Assembly (NCBI GenBank): GCA_023426505.1
Contig: JAFAAP010000243.1
Location: 1-47,102 of the forward strand
From: Pseudomonadota bacterium
GTDB lineage: Bacteria; Pseudomonadota; Alphaproteobacteria; Rhizobiales; Beijerinckiaceae
DNA: 47,102 nt
Direction of reading: 5' to 3'
A program made the position numbers and the translations under genes. The notes below the pieces were generated by a model. That model searched no databases. It was given only the letters and a program-made list of their open reading frames with translations, and was not told where the DNA came from. Each line of letters begins with the position of its first letter. Within the stretch, counting starts at the first letter, position 1. This document shows, one piece after another, positions 1 through 7,424 of the stretch.

Positions 1-1109
1 CCTGCATCACCGACCTGATGGTGAAGGAAGGCCTCATCAACCTCGACTTCGCCGACGTGCGCTCCGTCATGCGCGGCATGGGCAAGGCCATGATGGGCAC
101 GGGCGAGGCCTCCGGCGAGAAGCGCGCGATCCGCGCGGCCGAAGCCGCCATCGCCAACACGCTCCTCGACGAGGTGTCGATGAAGGGCGCCCGCGGCCTG
201 CTGATCTCGATCACGGGCGGCAACGACCTCACCCTGTACGAACTGGACGAGGCCGCCACCCGCATCCGCGAGGAAGTGGACCAGGATGCCAACATCATTC
301 TCGGCGCCACCTTCGACGAGAGCCTGGAAGGCATCATCCGCGTCTCCGTCGTGGCGACCGGCATCGACCAGATCGCGGCGGGAAACGCCACTGACATCGC
401 CTCGACCGAGCAGCGGATCTCGGAAGTGGCCGAGCGCCTGCGCGCCGAGGCCCGCGCCCGGGTGACCCAGACCCAGACCACGCCGACCTTTCGCGCCACC
501 GCTCCGGCGGAACCCGTGAAGGCCGCCGAGATCGCTCCGGTTCCGGCCGCCCCGGTCGCCCAGGCTCCGGCCTACGCCCCGGTCGAGCCGGCCCCGCAGC
601 CGGTCGTCCGCGAGGACGTGGTGCTCACCCCGGCCCAGCCGAAGCCGGTCTACGAGGCTCCGGTCGCGGCCCAGCCGGCCTATCACGAGGAGCCGGCCGC
701 GCAGTCCGCCTTCATCCCGCCGCAGGCGGAGCGGGCCATGCGCCCGGCCCGGATGCCGCGAATCGACGAGCTGCCGATGCCGGTCCAGAACCAGATCCGC
801 GCCAGCCGCGGCGAGGAGCCGGCTCCCGAGGCCAAGCGCATGTCGCTGATCCAGCGCCTCGCCACGGTGGGCTTCGGCCGCCGCGACGAGGCTCCGGCCG
901 AGCCGGTTGCCCAGCGTCCGGCCCAGCCCGAGGCGCCCCGGCAGCAGATGTCGCCGGTGCACGCGGAATACGCCAAGCGTCAGGCCGCTCCCCAGGGCTA
1001 CCGCCCGACTCAGGGGCAGCTCGACCCGCAGGGCCGCGTCACCCCGCAGCGGAGCGCTGAGGACGACCAGCTGGAGATCCCGGCCTTCCTGCGCCGCCAG
1101 GCTAATTAA
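1..1109 (+). CDS. ftsZ: Cell division protein FtsZ, 3' part (5' end outside window)
   Basis: Tubulin-like GTPase that forms the division ring. The window opens inside the gene; the reading frame starts at base 3 and continues without a start codon, so the GTP-binding domain is missing here. What remains is the C-terminal half of the globular domain (LINLDFADVRSVM; a TGEASGEKRA segment; LLISITGGNDLTLYE), then an Ala/Pro/Glu-rich disordered linker of roughly 200 residues with repeated PV and AP pairs. The extreme C-terminus reads EIPAFLRRQAN, the conserved tail that binds membrane tethers and division partners. The long linker is typical of alphaproteobacterial FtsZ. A strong terminator follows. 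Identity is secure. Confidence 0.97.
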   Translation, partial: CITDLMVKEGLINLDFADVRSVMRGMGKAMMGTGEASGEKRAIRAAEAAIANTLLDEVSMKGARGLLISITGGNDLTLYELDEAATRIREEVDQDANIILGATFDESLEGIIRVSVVATGIDQIAAGNATDIASTEQRISEVAERLRAEARARVTQTQTTPTFRATAPAEPVKAAEIAPVPAAPVAQAPAYAPVEPAPQPVVREDVVLTPAQPKPVYEAPVAAQPAYHEEPAAQSAFIPPQAERAMRPARMPRIDELPMPVQNQIRASRGEEPAPEAKRMSLIQRLATVGFGRRDEAPAEPVAQRPAQPEAPRQQMSPVHAEYAKRQAAPQGYRPTQGQLDPQGRVTPQRSAEDDQLEIPAFLRRQAN

Positions 1110-1135
1110 CCTAGCGTAACAGGCTGTTGCAAAAG

Positions 1136-1171
1136 CCCCCGGTCGCCCTGCGGCCGGGGGATTAACTTTTT
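1136..1171 (+). terminator. Rho-independent terminator after ftsZ
   Basis: A 10-bp stem starting CCCCCGG and closing CCGGGGG (1136-1160, one T-G wobble, 5-nt loop) is followed by ATTAACTTTTTAT. It lies 26 bases after the ftsZ stop codon, so ftsZ and lpxC are probably separate transcription units. Confidence 0.85.
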
Positions 1172-1391
1172 ATAAACCTTTTTGATTTCAAGGGCTTGCC
1201 AATGGCCCAGTTTGTTACAGACCGTAAGAAAGCGTGATTTGGCCTAGCCTTCGGTCAGGACTATGTTGCCGTCAGTTAAGAAGGCAGGTTTTCAAGGGGA
1301 CCTGCTGAATCCTTAAAAACAACAGCGGACGTCAATCATCTTCAGGCAGGTGCCCTCTGCCCGAAGCTGTGGCGTACGAGGTCCGAAGATA
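1172..1391 (+). promoter_or_regulatory. lpxC upstream region with possible promoter and leader hairpin
   Basis: No gene is visible between the ftsZ terminator and lpxC. A weak sigma-70-like pair, TTGGCC at 1239-1244 and CTATGT at 1261-1266 with a 16-base spacer, would start transcription near 1273. Directly downstream is an inverted repeat GCAGGT/ACCTGC at 1284-1305 with a 10-base loop, which would lie at the start of the lpxC leader. The promoter assignment is tentative. Confidence 0.35.
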
Positions 1392-2339
1392 ATGAAACAA
1401 AATCAGCAAACCACGCTTCGCGCAGCCGTCACCCTCCTCGGAATCGGGGTCCATTCGGGGGACGAGGTGAAGATGATCCTTCATCCGGCTGAGGCGAACC
1501 ACGGGGTTGCTTTTCTTCGGACGGGTCTTCCCGGGGGACACGACCGCCTGATCGACGCCCGTCATCTGGCGGTGACCGCCACCGAGCTCTGCACGGTCAT
1601 CGGCGACCGGGAGAGCGGCGCGGTGGCGACGATCGAGCACCTGATGGCGGCTCTGTCCGGTCTCGGCGTGGACAACGTCCTCGTCGAGATCGACGGCCCC
1701 GAGGTTCCGATCCTCGACGGCAGCTCGGCTCCCTTCATCGACGCGATCGACCAGGTCGGCATCGTGGTGCAGAACGCCAGCCGCCGCTATCTCAAGGTGC
1801 TCAAGCCCGTCCGCGTGACGCAGGGCCGCGGCTTCGCCGAGCTCGTCCCGAACGAGCGCGCCTTCCGGCTCGACGTCGAGATCGATTTCCCGACCCCGGT
1901 GATCGGCCGCCAGCGCAAGGCGATCGACCTGTCGCCGTCGGTCTTCCGCCGCGACATCTCCCGCGCCCGCACCTTCGGCTTCATGCGCGACGTGGAGAAG
2001 CTCTGGAGCGCCGGCTTCGCGCTCGGCGCCTCCCTCGAGAACACCGTCGCCATCGGCGAGGACGGGATCATGAACCCGGAAGGCCTGCGCTACGCCGACG
2101 AGTTCGTGCGCCACAAGATCCTCGACGCGGTGGGCGACCTCTCCCTGGCGGGCCTGCCGCTCCTCGGCACCTACCGCTCCTATTGCGGCGGCCACCGCAT
2201 GAACTTCTCGGTCCTCGAGGCCCTGTTCTCGAGCCGGTCGAACTACGCGATCGTCGAGGTCGGCACCCGCCGCGAGACCGGCTATGCCGAGATCGGCAAC
2301 GGCATCGCCATGCCGGCCTTCGCGCCGGAAGTGCACTGA
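1392..2339 (+). CDS. lpxC: UDP-3-O-acyl-N-acetylglucosamine deacetylase LpxC
   Basis: Zinc-dependent deacetylase that catalyses the committed step of lipid A synthesis in the cytoplasm. From the ATG at 1392 the product is 315 residues, close to the usual 300-305. The family motifs are present: EHLMAAL (His83), HKILDAVGDL (His241 and Asp245, which with His83 bind zinc) and GHRMNFSVLEAL (His268, the catalytic histidine). A GTG at 1350 in the same frame would add 14 residues that are not LpxC-like, so I prefer 1392. It sits between ftsZ and bamD as in most alphaproteobacteria. Confidence 0.96.
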   Translation: MKQNQQTTLRAAVTLLGIGVHSGDEVKMILHPAEANHGVAFLRTGLPGGHDRLIDARHLAVTATELCTVIGDRESGAVATIEHLMAALSGLGVDNVLVEIDGPEVPILDGSSAPFIDAIDQVGIVVQNASRRYLKVLKPVRVTQGRGFAELVPNERAFRLDVEIDFPTPVIGRQRKAIDLSPSVFRRDISRARTFGFMRDVEKLWSAGFALGASLENTVAIGEDGIMNPEGLRYADEFVRHKILDAVGDLSLAGLPLLGTYRSYCGGHRMNFSVLEALFSSRSNYAIVEVGTRRETGYAEIGNGIAMPAFAPEVH

Positions 2340-2527
2340 GGCACCGCACGGCGGTCCCTGCACCCGGGCCGGGCGCCTTTTGGCCGCATCGACCAATCGC
2401 GAGCCGCCTTGCATCCGTTGGGTAAGCCTGTCGGATGGGGGTTGGCTCTTTGCTCGCGTATAGGTTAAAGAACCTGCGGTGCATCGTCTAAAAACATCGG
2501 GCACGATTTATCGGAGGACCGCGAAGC

Positions 2528-3424
2528 ATGCCTTTCGCGAAGGTTTATTCGGGTTTGACGGGCGTGGCGGGTCGCGCGCTCCTCATCGGCGCGTGCGGGA
2601 TCGTTCTCGCGGGCTGCGACACCCTTTCGTCGATCAATCCGTTCGATAAGAGCGAAACCTACAAGCCCGAAATCGTGGCCGCGGCGCCGGCGGAGGAGCT
2701 CTACAACGACGGTCTGGCCCGCATCCAGAAGCGGGATTTCGAAGGCGCCGCCAAGAAGTTCAGCGCGCTCGACAAGCAGTATCCGTATTCCGAGTGGTCG
2801 CGCAAAGGCATGATCATGGAGGCCTACGCCAATTACGAGGGCGGCCTCTACGAGGAGGCCATCACGGCCTCGAAGCGCTACCTGCAGCAGCATCCGAACA
2901 CCCCGGACGCGGCCTATGCGCAGTACCTGCTCGCCTCGTCCTACTACGATCAAATTCCGGACATCACCCGCGACCAGGAGAAGTCCGAGCGCGCCATCCT
3001 GTCCCTCCAGGAGCTAGTGGAGCGTTATCCCCGTTCGGAATACGTGGCGGACGCCAAGAAGAAGATCCAGGTCGCGAGCGACCAGCTCGCCGGCAAGGAG
3101 CTCGAGGTCGGACGCTTCTATCTCCAGAAGCGCAACTATTCCGGCGCCATCAACCGCTTCCGGACCGTCGTTGCGCGCTACCAGACGACCCGCCACGTCG
3201 AGGAGGCGCTCCAGCGTCTCACCGAGGCCTACATGGCCATGGGCGTCGTCAGCGAGGCGCAGACGGCCGCGGCGGTTCTCGGTCACAACTTCCCTGACAG
3301 TCCCTGGTACAAGGACGCCTACAATCTGCTGGCCAAGGGCGGCGTCGAGCCGCGCGAGGATTCCGGCTCGTGGATCAGCAAGGCGTTCCGCGGTGTCCCG
3401 CAGGTCGGTCAGCGTACGGGGTAA
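2528..3424 (+). CDS. bamD: Outer membrane assembly lipoprotein BamD
   Basis: Essential lipoprotein of the BAM complex, which inserts beta-barrel proteins into the outer membrane. The 298-residue product begins with a lipoprotein signal peptide; the lipobox LAGC places the acylated cysteine at residue 30. The mature part is a chain of TPR-like helical repeats, including LYNDGLARIQKRDFEGAAKKF, YEEAITASKRYLQQHP and YSGAINRFRTVVARY, each followed by a YP or FP turn typical of BamD. The start is supported by a GGAGG Shine-Dalgarno at 2513-2517. recN begins 12 bases after the stop, so the two are probably cotranscribed. Confidence 0.95.
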   Translation: MPFAKVYSGLTGVAGRALLIGACGIVLAGCDTLSSINPFDKSETYKPEIVAAAPAEELYNDGLARIQKRDFEGAAKKFSALDKQYPYSEWSRKGMIMEAYANYEGGLYEEAITASKRYLQQHPNTPDAAYAQYLLASSYYDQIPDITRDQEKSERAILSLQELVERYPRSEYVADAKKKIQVASDQLAGKELEVGRFYLQKRNYSGAINRFRTVVARYQTTRHVEEALQRLTEAYMAMGVVSEAQTAAAVLGHNFPDSPWYKDAYNLLAKGGVEPREDSGSWISKAFRGVPQVGQRTG

Positions 3425-3436
3425 GCCTCATCATCC

Positions 3437-5110
3437 ATGCTGATCCAGCTGGCGATTCGCGACATCGTCCTCATCGACAAGCTCGAGCTTCATTTCCGTG
3501 AGGGCCTCAGCGTCCTCACCGGCGAGACAGGGGCCGGCAAGTCGATCCTTCTCGATGCTTTTGCATTGGCTCTTGGCGGACGAGGCGACGGAAGCCTCGT
3601 CAGGCACGGAGAAGCGCAAGGCCAGGTGACGGCCGTCTTCGACTGTCCCCTGGATCATCCCGCCCGAAAAGTTGCGGCGGAAGCCGACATCGACACCGAT
3701 GGCGACCTGATCCTCCGCCGCGTGCAGGTGGCGGACGGGCGCACGCGCGCCTTCGTCAACGACCAGCCGGTGAGCGTCCAGGTGCTGAAGAGCATCGGCG
3801 CGGCCCTGGTCGAGATCCACGGCCAGCACGACGACCGCGCCTTGGTCGACCCGGTCACCCACCGGGCAATTCTCGACGCCTTCGGGGGCCTCGGCGCCGA
3901 GGTCCATGCCGTGGGCGAGGCCGCCCGCCGGGTCAAGGACGCGCGCCACGAGCTGCACGAGCATCGCAAGCGGATCGAGAAGGCCCGCCAGGAATCCGAT
4001 TTCCTGCGCCACGCGGTAGAGGAGTTGGACAAGCTCGCCCCGAAGCCCGGCGAGGAGGAGGCCCTGGCCGAGCGCCGTATCGTCATGATGCAGTCCGAAA
4101 AGGTCGCCCAGGACCTCAACGAGGCCTTCGAGGCGGTGGCGGGCAACTCCTCGCCCGTGCCGGAGCTCTCGGCCGCCGTGCGCAAGCTCGAGCGCCGGGG
4201 TGCCCAGGCGCCGGCTCTCGTGGAGCCGAGCGTGAAGGCGCTGGATGCGGCGCTCGTCGCCATCGACGAGGCCCGCGCGGCCCTGGAGGAGGCCATCCGG
4301 GCCACGGAATACGATCCGCGCGAGCTGGAGCAGACCGAGGAGCGCCTCTTCGCGCTCCGCGCCGCCGCCCGCAAATACGACGTGCCGGCCGACGAGCTCG
4401 CGGCCCTGCGCCAGCGCTTCATCGAGGACGTGGCGGCGATCGACGCGGGCGAGGAGAAGCTCTCTGCGCTCGAGGCCTCCCTGAAGGAGGCCGACAAGAC
4501 CTACCTTGCCGCCGCCAAGGCGCTCTCGGCGGGCCGGAAGAAGGCCGCCGAGGCCCTCGACGCCGCCGTCCAGGCCGAGCTGCCGCCCCTGAAGCTGGAG
4601 CGGGCCCGCTTCATCACCGACATCCAGACCGACGAGACCAGCCGCGATCCCGGCGGGTTCGAGCGGGTCGAGTTCTGGGCCCAGACCAATCCGGGCACCC
4701 GCGCCGGGCCGCTGATGAAGGTGGCGTCGGGCGGCGAGCTCTCCCGCTTCATGCTGGCCCTCAAGGTGGTGCTGGCCGACAAGGGCTCCGCCCCGACCCT
4801 GGTTTTCGACGAGATCGACACCGGCGTCGGCGGCGCGGTGGCGGACGCCATCGGCCAGCGGCTCGCGCGTCTGGCGCAGCGGGTCCAGGTCATGGCCGTC
4901 ACGCATGCGCCGCAAGTGGCGGCGCGGGCCGAAAGCCACTTCCTCATCGCCAAGGAGGGCGTGAAGGGCTCCGACCGGGTCGCCACGCGGGTGATCCCGC
5001 TGGAGGCCACGCCCCGGCGCGAGGAGATCGCCCGCATGCTCGCGGGCGCCACCATCACCGAGGAAGCCCGCGCGGCCGCCGCGAGGCTCCTGGAAGCCGC
5101 AGCGCATTGA
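3437..5110 (+). CDS. recN: DNA repair protein RecN
   Basis: SMC-like ATPase that acts early in double-strand break repair. The 557-residue product has a Walker A motif GETGAGKS at residues 29-36, a coiled-coil-rich middle with a short hinge, an ABC-type signature SGGELSR near residue 431 and a Walker B FDEIDTGVGG near 457. The C-terminal MAVTHAPQVAARA is typical of RecN. Length fits the family. The gene follows bamD after 12 bases. In many relatives ligA comes next; here 2.3 kb of other sequence intervenes. Confidence 0.96.
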   Translation: MLIQLAIRDIVLIDKLELHFREGLSVLTGETGAGKSILLDAFALALGGRGDGSLVRHGEAQGQVTAVFDCPLDHPARKVAAEADIDTDGDLILRRVQVADGRTRAFVNDQPVSVQVLKSIGAALVEIHGQHDDRALVDPVTHRAILDAFGGLGAEVHAVGEAARRVKDARHELHEHRKRIEKARQESDFLRHAVEELDKLAPKPGEEEALAERRIVMMQSEKVAQDLNEAFEAVAGNSSPVPELSAAVRKLERRGAQAPALVEPSVKALDAALVAIDEARAALEEAIRATEYDPRELEQTEERLFALRAAARKYDVPADELAALRQRFIEDVAAIDAGEEKLSALEASLKEADKTYLAAAKALSAGRKKAAEALDAAVQAELPPLKLERARFITDIQTDETSRDPGGFERVEFWAQTNPGTRAGPLMKVASGGELSRFMLALKVVLADKGSAPTLVFDEIDTGVGGAVADAIGQRLARLAQRVQVMAVTHAPQVAARAESHFLIAKEGVKGSDRVATRVIPLEATPRREEIARMLAGATITEEARAAAARLLEAAAH

Positions 5111-5115
5111 GTTGA

Positions 5116-5138
5116 GGCTGCGGGACCCGTCCGCAGCC
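5116..5138. terminator. Hairpin between convergent recN and the Spy-like gene
   Basis: Perfect 8-bp arms GGCTGCGG and CCGCAGCC with a 7-base loop lie 5 bases after the recN stop and 5 bases before the stop of the opposing gene. There is no T-tract, so it may be a bidirectional, Rho-assisted or 3'-end-stabilising hairpin. Confidence 0.5.
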
Positions 5139-5143
5139 CTGGG

Positions 5144-5656
5144 TCAGAACGCGAACTCGTCTTCGTCATCCATCTCCATCCGGCGGGCCTCGGCCATGTC
5201 CCTGATCCGTTCGGCTGCCCGAACGGTGAGGAGCTCCAACCGCATCTTCTGGTCGGACGTCAGGGTCTGGTAGAGCGGCTGCCATGCCGCCCCGAGCTTC
5301 TTCAGGTTGGCGGCGCGTTCCGACAGGACCTCGGCGCGGTCCTGATAGAACTTCGAGGGATCGAACGAGCCGGACTGCTGGCCCATCGCCTGCTCGATCT
5401 TGGCGAGGCGGTCGTAGCGCCACTCGGCCCTGGCGCGGATCGCCTCCTCGACGGGCTGCCAGAGCTTCTCCTGCTCCGGCGTGAGCTGCAGCGCAACCTT
5501 GACGGCGCCCACCCGGGCATCGGTCAGGATCTTGAACTCCGTGCGGTTCAACATCGGCGGTTCGTGCTGGGCGGCGCCGGAGGTCCCCTGGGCGTAAGCC
5601 ATCGGGGCGCCGAGGATGAACAGGGCCGTCATCGCGCCAATCGTCCGTTTCAGCAT
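5144..5656 (-). CDS. Periplasmic Spy/CpxP-like protein with LTxxQ motifs
   Basis: A 170-residue exported protein. Residues 1-22 form a signal peptide with a likely cut after AYA22. The mature part is helical and charged and carries two LTxxQ-type motifs, LTPEQ and LTSDQ, which define the Spy/CpxP family of ATP-independent periplasmic chaperones and envelope-stress sensors. The first motif sits in VALQLTPEQEKLWQPVEEAI, the form common in the rhizobial members. The C-terminus is acidic (MEMDDEDEFAF). No cpx-like two-component system is nearby, so its inducer and client are unknown. Family membership is clear; function as a chaperone is inferred. Confidence 0.8.
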   Translation of the reverse strand: MLKRTIGAMTALFILGAPMAYAQGTSGAAQHEPPMLNRTEFKILTDARVGAVKVALQLTPEQEKLWQPVEEAIRARAEWRYDRLAKIEQAMGQQSGSFDPSKFYQDRAEVLSERAANLKKLGAAWQPLYQTLTSDQKMRLELLTVRAAERIRDMAEARRMEMDDEDEFAF

Positions 5657-5851
5657 CTCGAGTCTCCTGCATGTCTGGACATCGTGAGCCTAGGCGTCCG
5701 ATCATCGCGGCGCTTGACACTTTGCGACGAAGTTCGTGCCGATTGGGACAGGCCTGCTTCAGCATGGGCCCCGATGGAACCGCCGAGCCTGGTTCTCGCT
5801 TGAATCCTTAGCCATTCCGGAAGGAATGATCTGCGGATCTGGAGGTGGATC
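5657..5851. promoter_or_regulatory. Divergent intergenic region between the Spy-like and unknown genes
   Basis: No gene is seen. On the plus strand GGAAC at 5776-5780 is followed after 16 bases by CGCT, one base away from the EcfG -10 CGTT, about 50 bases before the gene at 5852. A TTGACA at 5715-5720 has no good -10 partner. CATTCC and GGAATG form a small inverted repeat at 5813-5828. None of these is strong enough to assign a promoter. Confidence 0.25.
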
Positions 5852-6193
5852 GTGCCGCTGACACAAACGCCCATCGTCGAGTGGCCCCCGGAGCTTCGGC
5901 ACCTGCTGGATGGCGCCAGCATCGCCGCCAACGCCGAGGGCCGACGGTATTGCCGCGTCGACGTCGACGTGGACGACGAAACGCTGCTGCACATTCATGA
6001 GTTCGAAGCGCGGGTCCGGCACCGCCAGGTCCGGCTCAGGCCCGAGGGCGACTCCGAATGCGTCGTAGGCGAGATGAACCCGGTCATCGGCCTCGGGGCC
6101 CCGGCCGATCCGAGCCGCCACATCGGCAGGATTCGCATCAGCTTCCACGACATCCAGGGCGACGACTGCATCGACCGGCCGCCCAGGATGTGA
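5852..6193 (+). CDS. Unknown protein, 113 residues
   Basis: I do not recognise a family. The ORF starts with GTG preceded by an excellent Shine-Dalgarno, GGAGGTGG at 5841-5848, and third codon positions are strongly GC, as in its neighbours. The product is soluble, without signal peptide or membrane segment, and rich in Asp, Arg and His; a run RVDVDVDDETLLHIHEFEAR suggests alternating beta strands. A 129-residue frame on the opposite strand (5759-6148) overlaps it but has no ribosome binding site. It faces the cupin gene, with a strong hairpin between the two. Confidence 0.6.
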   Translation: MPLTQTPIVEWPPELRHLLDGASIAANAEGRRYCRVDVDVDDETLLHIHEFEARVRHRQVRLRPEGDSECVVGEMNPVIGLGAPADPSRHIGRIRISFHDIQGDDCIDRPPRM

Positions 6194-6268
6194 GGGCCTG
6201 CCTCTTCAGGGCCAGCTCCCGTATGGGAGAATCGACGGCACAGGTAGTCTGACGGGCGCTTCGATCGG

Positions 6269-6296
6269 TGGCGGGCGAGACGCATCTCGCCCGCCA
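6269..6296. terminator. Strong hairpin between convergent genes
   Basis: Perfect 12-bp arms TGGCGGGCGAGA and TCTCGCCCGCCA with a 4-base loop CGCA, placed between the stop of the unknown gene (6193) and the stop of the cupin gene (6322). No long T-tract follows on either strand, but the position and stability suggest transcript ends. Confidence 0.6.
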
Positions 6297-6321
6297 TTCG
6301 ACTGTATTGCCGCCGTGATGA

Positions 6322-6726
6322 TCATTGGGCCGGGTGCGACTCAGGAATCTCGGGCGGGCTCACCTGGAAGATCACCAGCTTCACTGGGGCCTGTCCCTTG
6401 TTGGTTGCACGGATCACAGTGTTGATCGGCTCTATCACGGCTTGGCCGGCCTGGGTGTGGACCGTCTCACCATCCTTCCTTTCGACGGAAAGCGTGCCCT
6501 CCACCACATAGACGATGGGTGGTGTGGGATGGGTGTGCCACTGGCCAACGGCGCCAGGCTGGATGGTCGAGGTACGCACCCGCACCTCGAGTTGCTCCTT
6601 CGTTGGCAATGTCGGGGTGACCTGCTTCAGGAGGAAGGTGGGGCCGGGACGTTGCGGGGCTGGCTGCTGCGCCTGGGCAGACGAGGCGACACACGTAAAG
6701 GCGCATACGAGAGCAATCGTCTTCAT
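6322..6726 (-). CDS. Exported cupin-domain protein
   Basis: A 134-residue protein with a signal peptide (MKTIALVCAFTCVASSAQAQ) and a single cupin fold. The first cupin motif reads GAVGQWHTHPTPPIVYVVEG, with the two histidines that usually bind a metal; the second is around AGQAVIEPINTVIRATN. The start at 6726 is chosen over an upstream in-frame one because it begins the signal peptide and follows a GGAAGGAG Shine-Dalgarno. Small periplasmic cupins of this type have no assigned reaction. The neighbours give no pathway. Confidence 0.75.
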   Translation of the reverse strand: MKTIALVCAFTCVASSAQAQQPAPQRPGPTFLLKQVTPTLPTKEQLEVRVRTSTIQPGAVGQWHTHPTPPIVYVVEGTLSVERKDGETVHTQAGQAVIEPINTVIRATNKGQAPVKLVIFQVSPPEIPESHPAQ

Positions 6727-6815
6727 ATCGCGCTCCTTCCTGTGGAGTAGGGCAATTCTAGCACATGCGCCGGCGGGCTGCCTCCACCAGAGGGATTTTT
6801 GTTCCCCTTTTGTTC

Positions 6816-6844
6816 TTGACAGTGCTGCCAAGCTTGGCTATATC
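6816..6844 (+). promoter_or_regulatory. Near-consensus sigma-70 promoter upstream of ligA
   Basis: TTGACA at 6816-6821 is followed by a 17-base spacer and TATATC at 6839-6844 (or CTATAT with 16 bases). This is one of the best housekeeping-type promoters in the window. Transcription would start near 6851, about 570 bases before the ligA start codon. Confidence 0.6.
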
Positions 6845-7424
6845 GTTCGGGTTCGCTCTCGCGAGGGACCCGCCCGAGGCGTCGGTCGAGGAGAGCGGAT
6901 GCGGCTGTGATCGCCGGCGGCTTCGCACCCCGCCGGCGGCACGGCTCCGAGCGGGAGACGAGGCAGGCGGGCCTGATCGGGCAGGGCCGTCTTCATCCTC
7001 TCCTCAGCCTCGCCCGCGCCGCAGGCCTGACACGCCGGCGGAGCTGCGCGAAAAGCGCCCTAAGGTGCATGGGGACTGCTGTGGGGTCCCGCCACATGCG
7101 CCGGAGCGCGAGGCCGGAGTCGCAAAAAGCCGCGCGCGGGACGCCTTGGCTTCCCGTCCGGGCGGTTCCCGCCCCGAACTCTTCGCGCTCCGCTGCGGAC
7201 CGCGAAGCCGATCGCGTCCCGCGCTTCCCTCAGCTCACGCTGAACAGCCAGGACCAGCCGAAAGCCCTTCGCGCCAAATCAGCGCGAAGCTGATCCCGCA
7301 TACCCGGAGATTAACTGGCTCTTTCATGCCGGCGCCTCAGAATACCGTGAACCGATCGTCTGTCACCCCTGGAGAGTCCCGGCCCGGGCGCTATGGTTCA
7401 ACCGACCTCAAACCCGATTCGATC
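6845..7424 (+). other. Gene-free, structured leader region before ligA
   Basis: About 580 bases with no convincing gene. Open frames run through it, but their translations are Arg/Pro/Ser-rich and resemble no protein. It holds several hairpins: CGCCGGCGG/CCGCCGGCG at 6912-6938, CTTCGCG/CGCGAAG at 7181-7207, CTTCGCGC/GCGCGAAG at 7267-7289 and ATCAGC/GCTGAT at 7278-7294. The last two overlap and cannot form together. It could be a long 5' leader of ligA, a separate non-coding RNA, or decayed sequence; I cannot match a known RNA family. Confidence 0.4.

Noticed and set aside
1106..1120. TTAA-N7-TAAC at the ftsZ stop as a CtrA site
   Set aside because: Two mismatches in the second half-site and placed before a terminator, where it would not control lpxC.
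1332..2504. A 390-codon minus-strand frame opposite lpxC
   Set aside because: No ribosome binding site or domain; composition is that of a GC-rich antisense shadow.
3431..5107. A 558-codon minus-strand frame opposite recN
   Set aside because: Shadow of a GC-rich gene: same phase pattern, composition of Gly/Arg/Leu/Glu, no motif. RecN has all its motifs on the plus strand.
5776..5800. GGAAC-N16-CGCT upstream of the unknown gene at 5852
   Set aside because: One mismatch in the four-base -10 element. Matches of this quality are expected several times by chance in a window this size, and the gene gives no stress link.
6765..7424. A 220-residue N-terminal extension of LigA
   Set aside because: The frame is open but the translation is Arg/Pro/Ser-rich and unlike any ligase; the family N-terminus starts at 7425.
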